In this document: positions 7,052 to 14,654 of the stretch, one piece after another | Position numbering within the stretch: position 1 is the stretch's first letter | Layout: each line of letters opens with the position of its first letter | Assembly: GCA_964623915.1 (NCBI GenBank) | Contig: CAZUVQ010000019.1 | Location: forward strand, 1 to 22,051 | Length of the DNA: 22,051 nucleotides | From: CAZUVQ01 sp964623915 | GTDB taxonomy: Bacteria > Bacillota > Clostridia > UMGS1883 > UMGS1540 | Direction: 5' to 3' | Made by a program: the position numbers and the translations under genes | The notes under the pieces: generated by a model | The model's database searches: none | Seen by the model: only the letters and a program-made list of their open reading frames with translations | What the model was told of the DNA's origin: nothing

Positions 7052-7831
7052 TTACAACTGAAAAGCCATTTTAATGTCTTCTTTGATTTGTTCTGATAAT
7101 TCACCACAGGATTCAAATTTTTTCTCGTCCCTTATTCTCTTTCCAAATAAAACATCTAATGTTTTTCCATATAAATCACCATTAAAGTCAATAACATGAC
7201 TTTCGATAATTACTCTGCCTTCTCCGAAAGTAGGTTTTACTCCTACATTGGTTATAGCTTTGTATACCTTATTATCAAGCTTAATTTCTGTCTTATAAAC
7301 ACCGTTTTTGGGTATAAATATATTTTCAGGTGGTAATATATTTGCCGTTTTAAAACCAAGCTTTGTGCCCACACAGCTACCATGCTCCACAACACCCCTT
7401 ATGGTGTATGGTGTGCAAGAAATTTCAGCGACCTTATCTGTTTGTCCATTTTTTATATACTCACGTATCAGAGTGCTGCTTACAGAAATGCCCTTGTATT
7501 TTATTTCATCCAAAATATCTACAACAAAACCGAATTTTTCTCCAAGCCTTTTAAGCTCTTTTGTATCTCCCCTGCCATTTATTCCAAATGTGTAGTCATA
7601 TCCGGCACTCACATATAAAACATTAAATTTTTTTACAAGGATTTTTGATACAAACTCTTCCGGTTCCATAGAAAGAAAACTACCCGAAAGCACTTGCCGC
7701 GGATGTGTTTCAAATGTATATACCACACTTTTTAATCCGTGTTCATTCGAGTGTTTTACAGTATTCTCAATGATTTTCCGATGTGCTATATGTACACCGT
7801 CAAAATTACCTAAAGCTATCGCCGTTTTCAT
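7052..7831 (-). CDS. ribF: Bifunctional riboflavin kinase/FAD synthetase (RibF), short and divergent
   Basis: RibF phosphorylates riboflavin to FMN (C-terminal domain) and adenylylates it to FAD (N-terminal domain). Family features present are GNFDGVH (8-14), VSSTLIR (117-123), the flavokinase region starting RGVVEHG (145-151) and a glutamate at E210 (IIESHVIDF) in the position of the catalytic one. The oddities are that the protein has 259 residues against about 300-316, with about 34 residues absent after THPRQVLSG (near residue 50), where homologues carry the segment with L-T-x-x-x-K and the following helix and strand. The HxGH motif reads HIAH (14-17), and the flavokinase PTAN motif reads KTAN (161-164). 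It is the last gene after truB, with GAGGT overlapping the truB stop. The gene is intact and in frame, but the activity of each domain is open. Confidence 0.85.
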   Translation of the reverse strand: MKTAIALGNFDGVHIAHRKIIENTVKHSNEHGLKSVVYTFETHPRQVLSGSFLSMEPEEFVSKILVKKFNVLYVSAGYDYTFGINGRGDTKELKRLGEKFGFVVDILDEIKYKGISVSSTLIREYIKNGQTDKVAEISCTPYTIRGVVEHGSCVGTKLGFKTANILPPENIFIPKNGVYKTEIKLDNKVYKAITNVGVKPTFGEGRVIIESHVIDFNGDLYGKTLDVLFGKRIRDEKKFESCGELSEQIKEDIKMAFQL

Positions 7832-7838
7832 TTTTACC

Positions 7839-8687
7839 TCAATAAAAACTTTTTTTCATTTTTAATATTGTTCCGTTTTCTATACCTTCTGAAATACAGA
7901 GAAAATTACCTTTTTCACCGTATAGCCTGTATAATTTACCTTCTTCACAGTCAATCTTTAAAGCCATTCCGTTCGTGACTTTTTTTTCATTTCCCTCTGA
8001 CAAGGTAATCTTTTCATATTCTGTAAACAGTTTATCAACAGGAGTGAGCAGTTCTTCTTTTATATCTTCGATTCTGATACTGTCCTCAATACAAAATAAC
8101 CCACTCTTTGTCCTTGTCAGCGAGCTCATATGCGCCATACAACCAGCTTTTATGCCGATATCCTCGCAGAGAGTTCTTATATATGTACCCTTTGAACAAG
8201 ATACAGTTATTGTTGCCGTTTCCTTAGAAAAATCTTCCACTTTTATATTTTTTACAGTGATTGTCCTTGGTTCTCTTTTAACTAAAATTCCTCGCCTTGC
8301 AAGCTGATACAGCCTTTGCCCGTCATGATGCACAGCCGAATACATTGGAGGAATCTGCTGTATATCTCCCAAAAAACAATTAACTGCATCTAAAAATTCA
8401 CTGTATTCTATTCTCTTTTCAGTTGAATTTACTATAACCCCGGTGCTGTCCTGTGTATCCGTTTGCGAACCGAATGTAATTTCAGCACGGTATGTCTTTT
8501 CAGATGCCATTATCAGTTCCGAAGCTTTTGTTGCTTTTCCCACGCAAACAGGCAGAACACCGTCTGCCATCGGGTCAAGCGTACCTGTATGCCCTACTCT
8601 CTTTGTATTTAGGGCTTTTCTGACTTTGTAAATAACGTCAAAGCTTGTTATTCCTTTTGGCTTGTATACATTAATCACTCCGTCCAT
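7839..8687 (-). CDS. truB: tRNA pseudouridine(55) synthase TruB
   Basis: Converts U55 in the T-loop of tRNAs to pseudouridine. It has 282 residues, slightly short of the usual ~300. The N-terminus DGVINVYKPKGITSFDV and the motif GHTGTLDPMADGVLP, with catalytic D38, are textbook. CSKGTYIRTLCEDIG (184-198) is the second family signature, and a compact PUA-like tail follows. The start at 8687 lies inside the end of nrnA (17-base overlap), with AGGGG upstream, so the two are probably translationally coupled. The order infB-rbfA-nrnA-truB-ribF is widespread in Bacillota. Confidence 0.97.
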   Translation of the reverse strand: MDGVINVYKPKGITSFDVIYKVRKALNTKRVGHTGTLDPMADGVLPVCVGKATKASELIMASEKTYRAEITFGSQTDTQDSTGVIVNSTEKRIEYSEFLDAVNCFLGDIQQIPPMYSAVHHDGQRLYQLARRGILVKREPRTITVKNIKVEDFSKETATITVSCSKGTYIRTLCEDIGIKAGCMAHMSSLTRTKSGLFCIEDSIRIEDIKEELLTPVDKLFTEYEKITLSEGNEKKVTNGMALKIDCEEGKLYRLYGEKGNFLCISEGIENGTILKMKKSFY

Positions 8688-9633
8688 AAGCCGCCCCTAT
8701 CTTCTTTTCAAGATAATTAATGATTTCTTCAGCACTCATATCATACACTGTTGCGCCTGCTGCCCTAACATGACCGCCACCGCCTAATGCGGAGCATACC
8801 TTTGCAACATCAACTGTGCCCAGAGAACGCATTGATATCTTAATAGAGTTATCACTATCCTTCAAAATGGCTGCGGTTGTAACGCCTGCAATAGACCTCA
8901 GTACAGATGAAATACCGGACATATCGCCTTCTTTAGCATCCGTCTTATCAATCATTTCCTGCGTTATGTAAACCAACGCAGTTTTGCCACTATGGAAAAA
9001 AACTGTATTTTCTACTGCTAAAGCTTGAATCCTTAATTCAGCAAGCGTTTTTGTGTCAAGAGCTTCATCACAAATATAAGCATTATCAACACCAAGATCT
9101 ATAAGCTCTCCGGCACATTTCATTGTGTCGGAAGTTGTATTTGAATATTTGAAACTGCCGGTATCAGTTACTATACCTGTATAAATATACTCAGCAGCAG
9201 TTATGGATATATTAGTTCCCATAAATTTATATAGCTTGAAGATAATTTCGCAAACAGACGAGGCATCAGGCTCCAGATAACAGTAATCTCCAAATCCTGT
9301 ATTTGAAACATGATGATCTATGACAAGCCGGCTTTGAGCTGAGGAAAAAATGCTATTTCTTTCTCCGAGCCTGTCTTTTGAAGCACAGTCAAGCGCTATT
9401 GCAAGGTCATATTCCGGATAGCTGCTTTTTGCCGAAAAAGATATTACATAAGCGTTTAAGAATTTGAGGTTATCAGGAATTTCATCCTCAACTATTACAT
9501 CTGCTAAAATCCCCTTTGATACCAAAAGCTCTTTTAAGGCAAGGCATGAACAAAGAGTATCACCATCCATGCTAATATGAGTAAGAAGCGCGCATGTTTT
9601 TATATTTTCAAATTTTTTAACAATTCTAATCAT
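8671..9633 (-). CDS. nrnA: DHH-family phosphoesterase, NrnA-type oligoribonuclease/pAp phosphatase
   Basis: NrnA enzymes degrade short oligoribonucleotides (nanoRNA) and dephosphorylate pAp, using two manganese ions. It has 320 residues, the normal length. The metal-binding motifs are H19-x3-D23-x-D25 (HISMDGD), D82 (ALDC), the DHH triad 106-108 (IDHHVSN) and the C-terminal DHHA1 motif GGGGHVRAAGA. In the first motif the usual proline is M22, and the glycine before the serine is C28 (TLCS), but all metal ligands are kept. GAAAGGA stands six bases before the ATG at 9633. It lies 20 bases after rbfA and overlaps truB. Confidence 0.92.
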   Translation of the reverse strand: MIRIVKKFENIKTCALLTHISMDGDTLCSCLALKELLVSKGILADVIVEDEIPDNLKFLNAYVISFSAKSSYPEYDLAIALDCASKDRLGERNSIFSSAQSRLVIDHHVSNTGFGDYCYLEPDASSVCEIIFKLYKFMGTNISITAAEYIYTGIVTDTGSFKYSNTTSDTMKCAGELIDLGVDNAYICDEALDTKTLAELRIQALAVENTVFFHSGKTALVYITQEMIDKTDAKEGDMSGISSVLRSIAGVTTAAILKDSDNSIKISMRSLGTVDVAKVCSALGGGGHVRAAGATVYDMSAEEIINYLEKKIGAAYGRSD

Positions 9634-9653
9634 ACAATTCCTTTCGGTATTTA

Positions 9654-10001
9654 CTACTCTTCCTTGAGAACCTCAGATATTAATTTATTTATGTGAGCAC
9701 CGTGTTCAATGGAATCATCAAGCACAAATAAAAATTCAGGTGTATGACGTAAATTTAATCTGCTGCTTATTTCTTTTCTTATAAAACCTGACGCCGATTT
9801 TATGCCCTTTATACTGTCATTTTTTTGCTCTTCTGTACCCAATACGCTTATAAAAGCTTTTGCATAGCTTAAATCCTTTGTTACATTTACAGCTACAACG
9901 CTTATGATTCCTGATATTCTTGGGTCTTTCAACTCATTTAAAACAGCTCCGAGCTCCCTTTTAACCTCTTCGTCTATTCTATTCGTTCTATGTGTTGCCA
10001 T
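9654..10001 (-). CDS. rbfA: 30S ribosome-binding factor A
   Basis: Single KH-like-domain protein that binds the 30S subunit and helps mature the 5' end of 16S rRNA, notably at low temperature. It has 115 residues, as usual. The N-terminus THRTNRIDEEVKRELGAVL, then LKDPRISG (25-32), the VTKDLSYAKAFISV strand and LRHTPEFLFVLDDSIEHG are all conserved. AAAGGAG lies seven bases before the ATG at 10001. It is 64 bases downstream of infB, a short spacer in which I see no promoter or terminator. Confidence 0.97.
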   Translation of the reverse strand: MATHRTNRIDEEVKRELGAVLNELKDPRISGIISVVAVNVTKDLSYAKAFISVLGTEEQKNDSIKGIKSASGFIRKEISSRLNLRHTPEFLFVLDDSIEHGAHINKLISEVLKEE

Positions 10002-10065
10002 AATTAATCTCCTTTTACAATATAACTTAAAATATCAATTAAGCCATCTATAATATATTCAGGAT

Positions 10066-12336
10066 TTACCTTGCAACCTCTTCCATAACTGAACATTCAA
10101 TTATGTCGCCTTCTTTTAAATCGTTATATCTTTCAAAGCTAATACCGCATTCATAACCTGTTGCGACTTCTTTTACATCATCTTTAAAGCGACGCAATGA
10201 ACTCAGTTCACCCTCGTGTATTACAATACCGTCACGCACAATACGAACATCTGCGTTTCTCTGCACTTTACCGTCCTGAACATAACAACCTGCAACAGTA
10301 CCTATACCGCTGACTTTGAATAAAGAACGCACCTCAGCATGCCCTATAACCTTTTCCTTGAAGGTTGGTGCAAGCATACCTTTCATGGCTGCTTCAATTT
10401 CTTCTATTGCATCATATATTATTCTGTACATTCTCATATCAACTTTATGCATTTCAGCTGCAGCACGTGCACCGGAATCCGGACGAACGTTAAACCCTAC
10501 AATAATTGCATTGGAGGCAGTCGCTAACATAACATCTGATTCTGTCACAGCACCAACTGCTCCGTGAATTACACGTACACGGACTTCTTCATTGGAAATT
10601 TTTTCAAGTGATTGTCTGACTGCTTCGACAGAACCCATAACATCAGCCTTAACAATAATGTTTAGGTCTTTGATTTCTCCTTCTTTAATCTGTTCAAAAA
10701 GGTCTTCTAAGCTGACAGCAGTAGTTCTTTTCTGTGAAATTTCTTTGATTTTCTGTTTTCTGTGTTCAACAACGCTTTTTGCCATCTTTTCATCTGTTAC
10801 GCAATAGAATAAATCTCCACCTTCAGGAACCTCGGAAAGACCTGTGATTTCAACAGGGATTGATGGGCCGGCTTCTGTGATCCTTTCCCCACTGTCATTT
10901 ATCATTGTACGAATATGCCCAATCGAGGTGCCGGCAACAATAATATCGTTTGTTCTTAAAGTACCATTCTGCACAAGAACAGTTGCAACAGGGCCGCGGC
11001 CTTTATCAAGCTTTGCCTCAATTACCGTTCCTCTTGCAAGGCGGTCAGGATTAGCACGTAACTCCTTCATTTCTGAAACAAGTGCAACCATTTCAAGAAG
11101 ACCATCAATATTAATTTTTTGTTTTGCAGAAACCTTTACAACAACTGTATCACCGCCCCATTCTTCCGGAACAAGCTCATATTCTGTAAGCTCCTGCATA
11201 ACTCTGTCAACGTTTGCGTTCTCCCTGTCTATTTTATTGATAGCTATGATAATTGAAATACCGGCCGCCTTTGCGTGGTTAATAGCTTCAATTGTCTGCG
11301 GCATTATACCGTCATCAGCTGCCACAACAATAATTGCAATATCTGTAACTTGGGCGCCACGTGCACGCATGGAGGTGAACGCTTCATGACCCGGCGTATC
11401 AAGGAATGTTATTTTTTTATCTTTAATTGCGACTGAATACGCGCCTATATGCTGTGTGATACCACCTGCTTCACTCTCTGTAACCTTTGCAGAGCGAATT
11501 GCATCAAGCAGCGATGTTTTGCCGTGATCAACGTGACCCATAACAACTACAATGGGATAACGAGGTAAGAGTTTGTCTTCCGGATCTTCATCTTCGCCGA
11601 ACAATATATCCTCGTCTGTCACAATTATTTCTTTTTCTACCACAAAATCTAAATCTTCCCCAACGACCTGTGCAGTGTCAAAATCAATTGTCTGACTCAC
11701 GGACGCCATAATACCAAGTTCCATAAGCTTCATAATTATTGAAGTGGGTGCAATGCCTGTTTTTTCAGCAAATTCGCCCACAGTAATCTCCTCAGGAATA
11801 GAAATTGTTATTTTTTCCTTCTTTTTAGGTTTTTCTTTAATTATTTCTATAACAGGTGCAATTTTCTTTTTATTTTTATTCTTTTTCTTGATTTTCTGCT
11901 TTTGGGTCATTGAATCATCATTAATCTGGACTTGCTCAGAAATCTTTTCCGTTTTATCGATTTTTTCAAGATCAACAACATCTGTTCTTGTATTTATATA
12001 ACGGCTTTTGGGTACTTTTATTTCACCAACTAACTCATGTCCTGCCTCCCCCGGCACAACTTCGTCAGTTTTATTTTCTTCATTTTTCACATCTTTGGCT
12101 TGAGTTTTTTCTTCCGTTACAACCTCAGCCTTCTTTAAAAATTCGCTGATATCAGTGCCATCATCATATTTATGAGTATAATAATCAAAAATAACATTCA
12201 TATCAGCCGGTACAAGAGTGCTCATATGATTTTTTGCACCCATACCGTACTTTATAAGAACATCTATAAGTTCTTTATTTTTAATATTCAGCTCTTTTGC
12301 AACTGAATGAATTCTTGGTTTATTTACTTTAGCCAT
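10066..12336 (-). CDS. infB: Translation initiation factor IF-2
   Basis: GTPase that places initiator tRNA on the 30S subunit and promotes 50S joining. It has 756 residues. There are two IF2_N-type helical modules, at about residues 1-50 (HSVAKELNIKNKELIDVLIK) and 183-230 (EITVGEFAEKTGIAPTSIIM). They are separated by a charged low-complexity linker with a lysine-rich run near 147-175. The G domain follows: G1 GHVDHGKT (267-274), the GGITQHIGAY switch, G3 DTPGH (313-317) and G4 NKID (367-370). Domains II-IV follow, ending in the C2-type GYECGISFERYNDLKEGDII segment. AAAGGATGG precedes the ATG at 12336. It lies 33 bases after ylxQ in the nusA operon. Confidence 0.98.
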   Translation of the reverse strand: MAKVNKPRIHSVAKELNIKNKELIDVLIKYGMGAKNHMSTLVPADMNVIFDYYTHKYDDGTDISEFLKKAEVVTEEKTQAKDVKNEENKTDEVVPGEAGHELVGEIKVPKSRYINTRTDVVDLEKIDKTEKISEQVQINDDSMTQKQKIKKKNKNKKKIAPVIEIIKEKPKKKEKITISIPEEITVGEFAEKTGIAPTSIIMKLMELGIMASVSQTIDFDTAQVVGEDLDFVVEKEIIVTDEDILFGEDEDPEDKLLPRYPIVVVMGHVDHGKTSLLDAIRSAKVTESEAGGITQHIGAYSVAIKDKKITFLDTPGHEAFTSMRARGAQVTDIAIIVVAADDGIMPQTIEAINHAKAAGISIIIAINKIDRENANVDRVMQELTEYELVPEEWGGDTVVVKVSAKQKINIDGLLEMVALVSEMKELRANPDRLARGTVIEAKLDKGRGPVATVLVQNGTLRTNDIIVAGTSIGHIRTMINDSGERITEAGPSIPVEITGLSEVPEGGDLFYCVTDEKMAKSVVEHRKQKIKEISQKRTTAVSLEDLFEQIKEGEIKDLNIIVKADVMGSVEAVRQSLEKISNEEVRVRVIHGAVGAVTESDVMLATASNAIIVGFNVRPDSGARAAAEMHKVDMRMYRIIYDAIEEIEAAMKGMLAPTFKEKVIGHAEVRSLFKVSGIGTVAGCYVQDGKVQRNADVRIVRDGIVIHEGELSSLRRFKDDVKEVATGYECGISFERYNDLKEGDIIECSVMEEVAR

Positions 12337-12369
12337 AAAACCATCCTTTCTTTTGAATCAGTTCTCGAC

Positions 12370-12669
12370 CTAATTCAGTTTTCTGATTATTGCTTCTGCA
12401 AAGCCCTTATCTACGAGTGCCACGCAGGAGACCTTTTTTTTGCCAAGCTTCGTGCCTAAATCTATAATAGTGCCATACTCAAAAATCGGCACATTAAAGC
12501 TTTTGCATTTGTTGTTCATTAATTTTTTTGTTCTGTCAGAAGCATCTTCTGCTAAAATTACAAGGTACGCTTTTTGATTTCTCACAGCATCACTGCCCGC
12601 TTCACTGCCAAAAACAATTTTCCCTGCACGAACAGCAAGCCCTAACATACCATATATTTTATCTGTCAT
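12370..12669 (-). CDS. ylxQ: YlxQ, L7Ae/L30e-family RNA-binding protein
   Basis: Small 99-residue protein of the ribosomal L7Ae/L30e/Gadd45 fold, which typically binds kink-turn RNA; the role of YlxQ itself is not well settled. Family signs are GLAVRAGKIVFGSEA (10-24), the LVILAEDASDRTKK strand and helix, and CKSFNVPIFEYGT. Its ATG overlaps the ylxR stop in ATGA, so it is translationally coupled. This position between ylxR and infB is conserved across Bacillota and supports the assignment. Confidence 0.92.
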   Translation of the reverse strand: MTDKIYGMLGLAVRAGKIVFGSEAGSDAVRNQKAYLVILAEDASDRTKKLMNNKCKSFNVPIFEYGTIIDLGTKLGKKKVSCVALVDKGFAEAIIRKLN

Positions 12670-12932
12670 GGATTACACTCCGTAATTAAAACCTCATATA
12701 TTTCACTATTGGCATTGCATTTTAAAGCGCGCTCTATTTTTCCTGCCTTTTTCGCCTTTTTAATGCACTCCTGCGATTTACAGATATATGCTCCTCTTCC
12801 GATACTTTGCCCCAAATAGTCAATCACCGGAAATCCATCTGTGGAAACACATAGCTTAACAAGCTCTTCCTTTGGTTTCATATTCCTGCAAGAAACACAC
12901 ATTCTTAATGGCACATGTTTATTTTTATCCAA
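12666..12932 (-). CDS. rnpM: YlxR/RnpM family RNA-binding protein
   Basis: An 88-residue YlxR (DUF448) protein. The Bacillus homologue has been reported to bind and modulate RNase P RNA and was renamed RnpM. The signature residues are PLRMCVSCR (8-16) and GRGAYIC (45-51), followed by a lysine-rich helix. It starts at TTG (12930-12932), two bases before which the nusA stop ends (TGA at 12934-12936). AGGT is the only ribosome binding site-like sequence, so expression may rely on coupling to nusA. The TTG gives the family-typical N-terminus; a GTG at codon 7 would be too short. Confidence 0.92.
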   Translation of the reverse strand: MDKNKHVPLRMCVSCRNMKPKEELVKLCVSTDGFPVIDYLGQSIGRGAYICKSQECIKKAKKAGKIERALKCNANSEIYEVLITECNP

Positions 12933-12933
12933 C

Positions 12934-13965
12934 TCAATCTACCTGCTTATCGCTTTTAATGTCTATTTTCCAGCCCGTAAGCTTAGCCGCAAGGCGAACA
13001 TTTTGTCCTTCCCTACCGATGGCAAGCGAAAGCTGAAAATCAGGCACAATAACTGCGGCGGATTTTTCTTCTTCGTTTATGGCAACGCTTAAAACCTTTG
13101 CAGGACTAAGGCTTTCGGTAATATATGCGCCTACTTCTTCACTATATTTTATAATATCAATCTTCTCGTTGCCAAGGCTTCTGAGCACATTTGCAACGCG
13201 CGCACCCTTTTGACCCACACAAGCACCAACAGGATCAACCTTTGGATTACCAGAATAAACCGCTATTTTGCTTCTTGAACCAGCCTCTCTTGATATACTC
13301 CTAATTTCAACCGTACCGTCTGCAATTTCAGGAACTTCACGTTCAAAAAGCCTTCTGACAAGGCCGGGGTGGGTTCTTGATACCAATATCTGCAAGCCTT
13401 TATTAGTATTTCTTACTTCAAGAACATATACATGTATTCTTTCACCGCTTACATATTGCTCACCGGGGATTTGCTCGTGCATAGGCATAAGTGTTTCTAC
13501 ATTTCCTATTTCAAGCAAAAGACCTCTTTTTTCCATTTTCTGAACGGTTGCAGTAATAATGTCATTTTCCTTTTCTGCAAACTGTGTGTATGCTTTTCCT
13601 CGTTCAGCCTCCCTGATGTATTGAACCATCATTTGCTTTGCGTTTTGTGCTGCTATTCTTCCGAAGTTGCTTGGCGTAGTTTCCATCTCAATAATATCTC
13701 CGACGATGGTATCGGGTTTGTAATTTTTAGCTTCTTCGAGCGAGATTTCCATGCTGCTGTCTTCTACCTCTTCAACAACTGTTTTCTTAGTATGAACGGA
13801 AATCTCACCTTCTTCACTAATTTCAACAAAAGTGTTTTCTCCTGCGTTATAGTATTTTCTGTACGCAGTAATCAAAGGAAGTTTTAATGCTTCAAGAAGT
13901 TCTTCTTTCTTGATACTTTTTTCCTTTTCAATCAGCTCCAAAGCCGTCATTAATTCATTAGCCAC
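12934..13965 (-). CDS. nusA: Transcription termination/antitermination factor NusA
   Basis: Binds RNA polymerase and nascent RNA, controlling pausing, termination and antitermination. An N-terminal RNAP-binding domain (MTALELIEKEKSIKKEEL, LITAYRKYY), an S1 domain beginning at about residue 130 (ITATVQKMEKRGLLLEIG) and two KH domains (VDPVGACVGQKGARVANV; LAIGREGQNVRLAAKLTG) are visible. I chose the GTG at 13963-13965 (343 residues). It yields MANELMTALE and has AGGAG 11 bases upstream, a little far. The GTG at 13977 overlaps that AGGAG and lacks its own site. There is no C-terminal acidic repeat region, which is normal for Bacillota. Confidence 0.96.
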   Translation of the reverse strand: MANELMTALELIEKEKSIKKEELLEALKLPLITAYRKYYNAGENTFVEISEEGEISVHTKKTVVEEVEDSSMEISLEEAKNYKPDTIVGDIIEMETTPSNFGRIAAQNAKQMMVQYIREAERGKAYTQFAEKENDIITATVQKMEKRGLLLEIGNVETLMPMHEQIPGEQYVSGERIHVYVLEVRNTNKGLQILVSRTHPGLVRRLFEREVPEIADGTVEIRSISREAGSRSKIAVYSGNPKVDPVGACVGQKGARVANVLRSLGNEKIDIIKYSEEVGAYITESLSPAKVLSVAINEEEKSAAVIVPDFQLSLAIGREGQNVRLAAKLTGWKIDIKSDKQVD

Positions 13966-13979
13966 TTTTAAAATCACTC

Positions 13980-14438
13980 CTATTCAAAACTGACCCTTGC
14001 CTGGGACAGCTCCTTTTTATCAATTTCAAAATTTTTCCCTGTTTCTTCTTCTGTAAAGTAAATTTTGCCATTTTTATAATCGCAAAGGATACCGCTCATT
14101 TTCTTCTTTCCGTCAATGGTTGAAAAAAACTTTATATCTATCTTTTCCCCTATTGCCGATTCAAAATGCCTATCTCGTTTTAAAACCCTGTCAATACCAG
14201 GCGAAGATACTTCAAGGCAATAGGATGTATCAATAGGATCAATCCTGTCAAGCTCATCACTTAGTTTTCTGCTGACGGCCTCACAGTCATCAATAGTTAT
14301 TCCTTTTTCACTGTAGAGGAATACGCGCAAAAACCAATCTTTTCCCTCTTTTTTGTATTCGACATCATAAATTCCAACCCCCGCCTCTTTGGCAAACGGC
14401 TCAGCTATGGAGAAAACAAGTTCCTCAGTTTTTGACAC
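13980..14438 (-). CDS. rimP: Ribosome maturation factor RimP
   Basis: Assists assembly of the 30S subunit, acting near the S12 and S9 sites. A 152-residue product from the GTG at 14436-14438 (MSKTEELVFSIAEPF), preceded by AAAGGTG seven bases upstream. The frame is open further upstream and holds an ATG at 14456, but that has no ribosome binding site and homologues start as chosen. Family features are VGIYDVEYKKEGKDWFLRVF, the IDDCEAVSRKLSDELD stretch and SYCLEVSSPGIDRVLKRDRHF, which is near invariant. It is the first gene of the rimP-nusA-ylxR-ylxQ-infB operon. Confidence 0.95.
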   Translation of the reverse strand: MSKTEELVFSIAEPFAKEAGVGIYDVEYKKEGKDWFLRVFLYSEKGITIDDCEAVSRKLSDELDRIDPIDTSYCLEVSSPGIDRVLKRDRHFESAIGEKIDIKFFSTIDGKKKMSGILCDYKNGKIYFTEEETGKNFEIDKKELSQARVSFE

Positions 14439-14465
14439 TCTTTTCACACCTTTCATACAATGCAA

Positions 14466-14490
14466 GAGAGTGGACAAATTGCCCACTCTC
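14466..14490 (-). promoter_or_regulatory. Leader hairpin before rimP
   Basis: GAGAGTGG (14466-14473) and CCACTCTC (14483-14490) form a perfect 8-bp stem with a 9-base loop in the short 5' leader between the rimP promoter and its ribosome binding site. There is no T-run, so it is not a classical terminator. A role in mRNA stability or autoregulation is possible but not shown by the sequence. Confidence 0.5.
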
Positions 14491-14505
14491 ACTGTTGCTT
14501 TACTT

Positions 14506-14534
14506 ATTATATACCTAAAATGAAAAAAAAGCAA
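14506..14534 (-). promoter_or_regulatory. Promoter of the rimP-nusA-infB operon
   Basis: On the minus strand a -35 TTGCTT (14529-14534) and a perfect -10 TATAAT (14506-14511) are exactly 17 bases apart. The start would be about 10 bases before the leader hairpin. This is the only convincing promoter seen for the whole nine-gene run down to ribF. Confidence 0.75.
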
Positions 14535-14559
14535 GTAAAATAACAAATTATTTTAATTT

Positions 14560-14589
14560 TTGGTTATTACCTGCTTTTACGGAAATAAT
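14560..14589 (+). promoter_or_regulatory. Candidate promoter for the LysM protein gene
   Basis: TTGGTT (14560-14565) and AATAAT (14584-14589, 5 of 6) with 18 bases between. The distance to the ribosome binding site at 14641 is reasonable. It is divergent from the rimP promoter. The match is weak and the flanking DNA is AT-rich, so a chance match is possible. Confidence 0.35.
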
Positions 14590-14654
14590 TACATAAAGGA
14601 ATCGGTAAATAGCTGTTGAATTTTATATATATACTATTCAAAGGAGGAATGAGT

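Noticed and set aside
10844..11389. Plus-strand open frame of 181 codons opposite infB
   Set aside because: It lies fully antisense to the G and middle domains of IF-2, has a serine- and isoleucine-rich shadow composition and no ribosome binding site.
13432..13887. Plus-strand open frame of 151 codons opposite nusA
   Set aside because: Antisense shadow of a well-conserved gene; no ribosome binding site and no recognisable domain.
14616..14654. Upstream start of the LysM protein at 14616
   Set aside because: The ribosome binding site AAGGAGG at 14641-14647 lies inside that extension, and a clean signal peptide begins at 14655.
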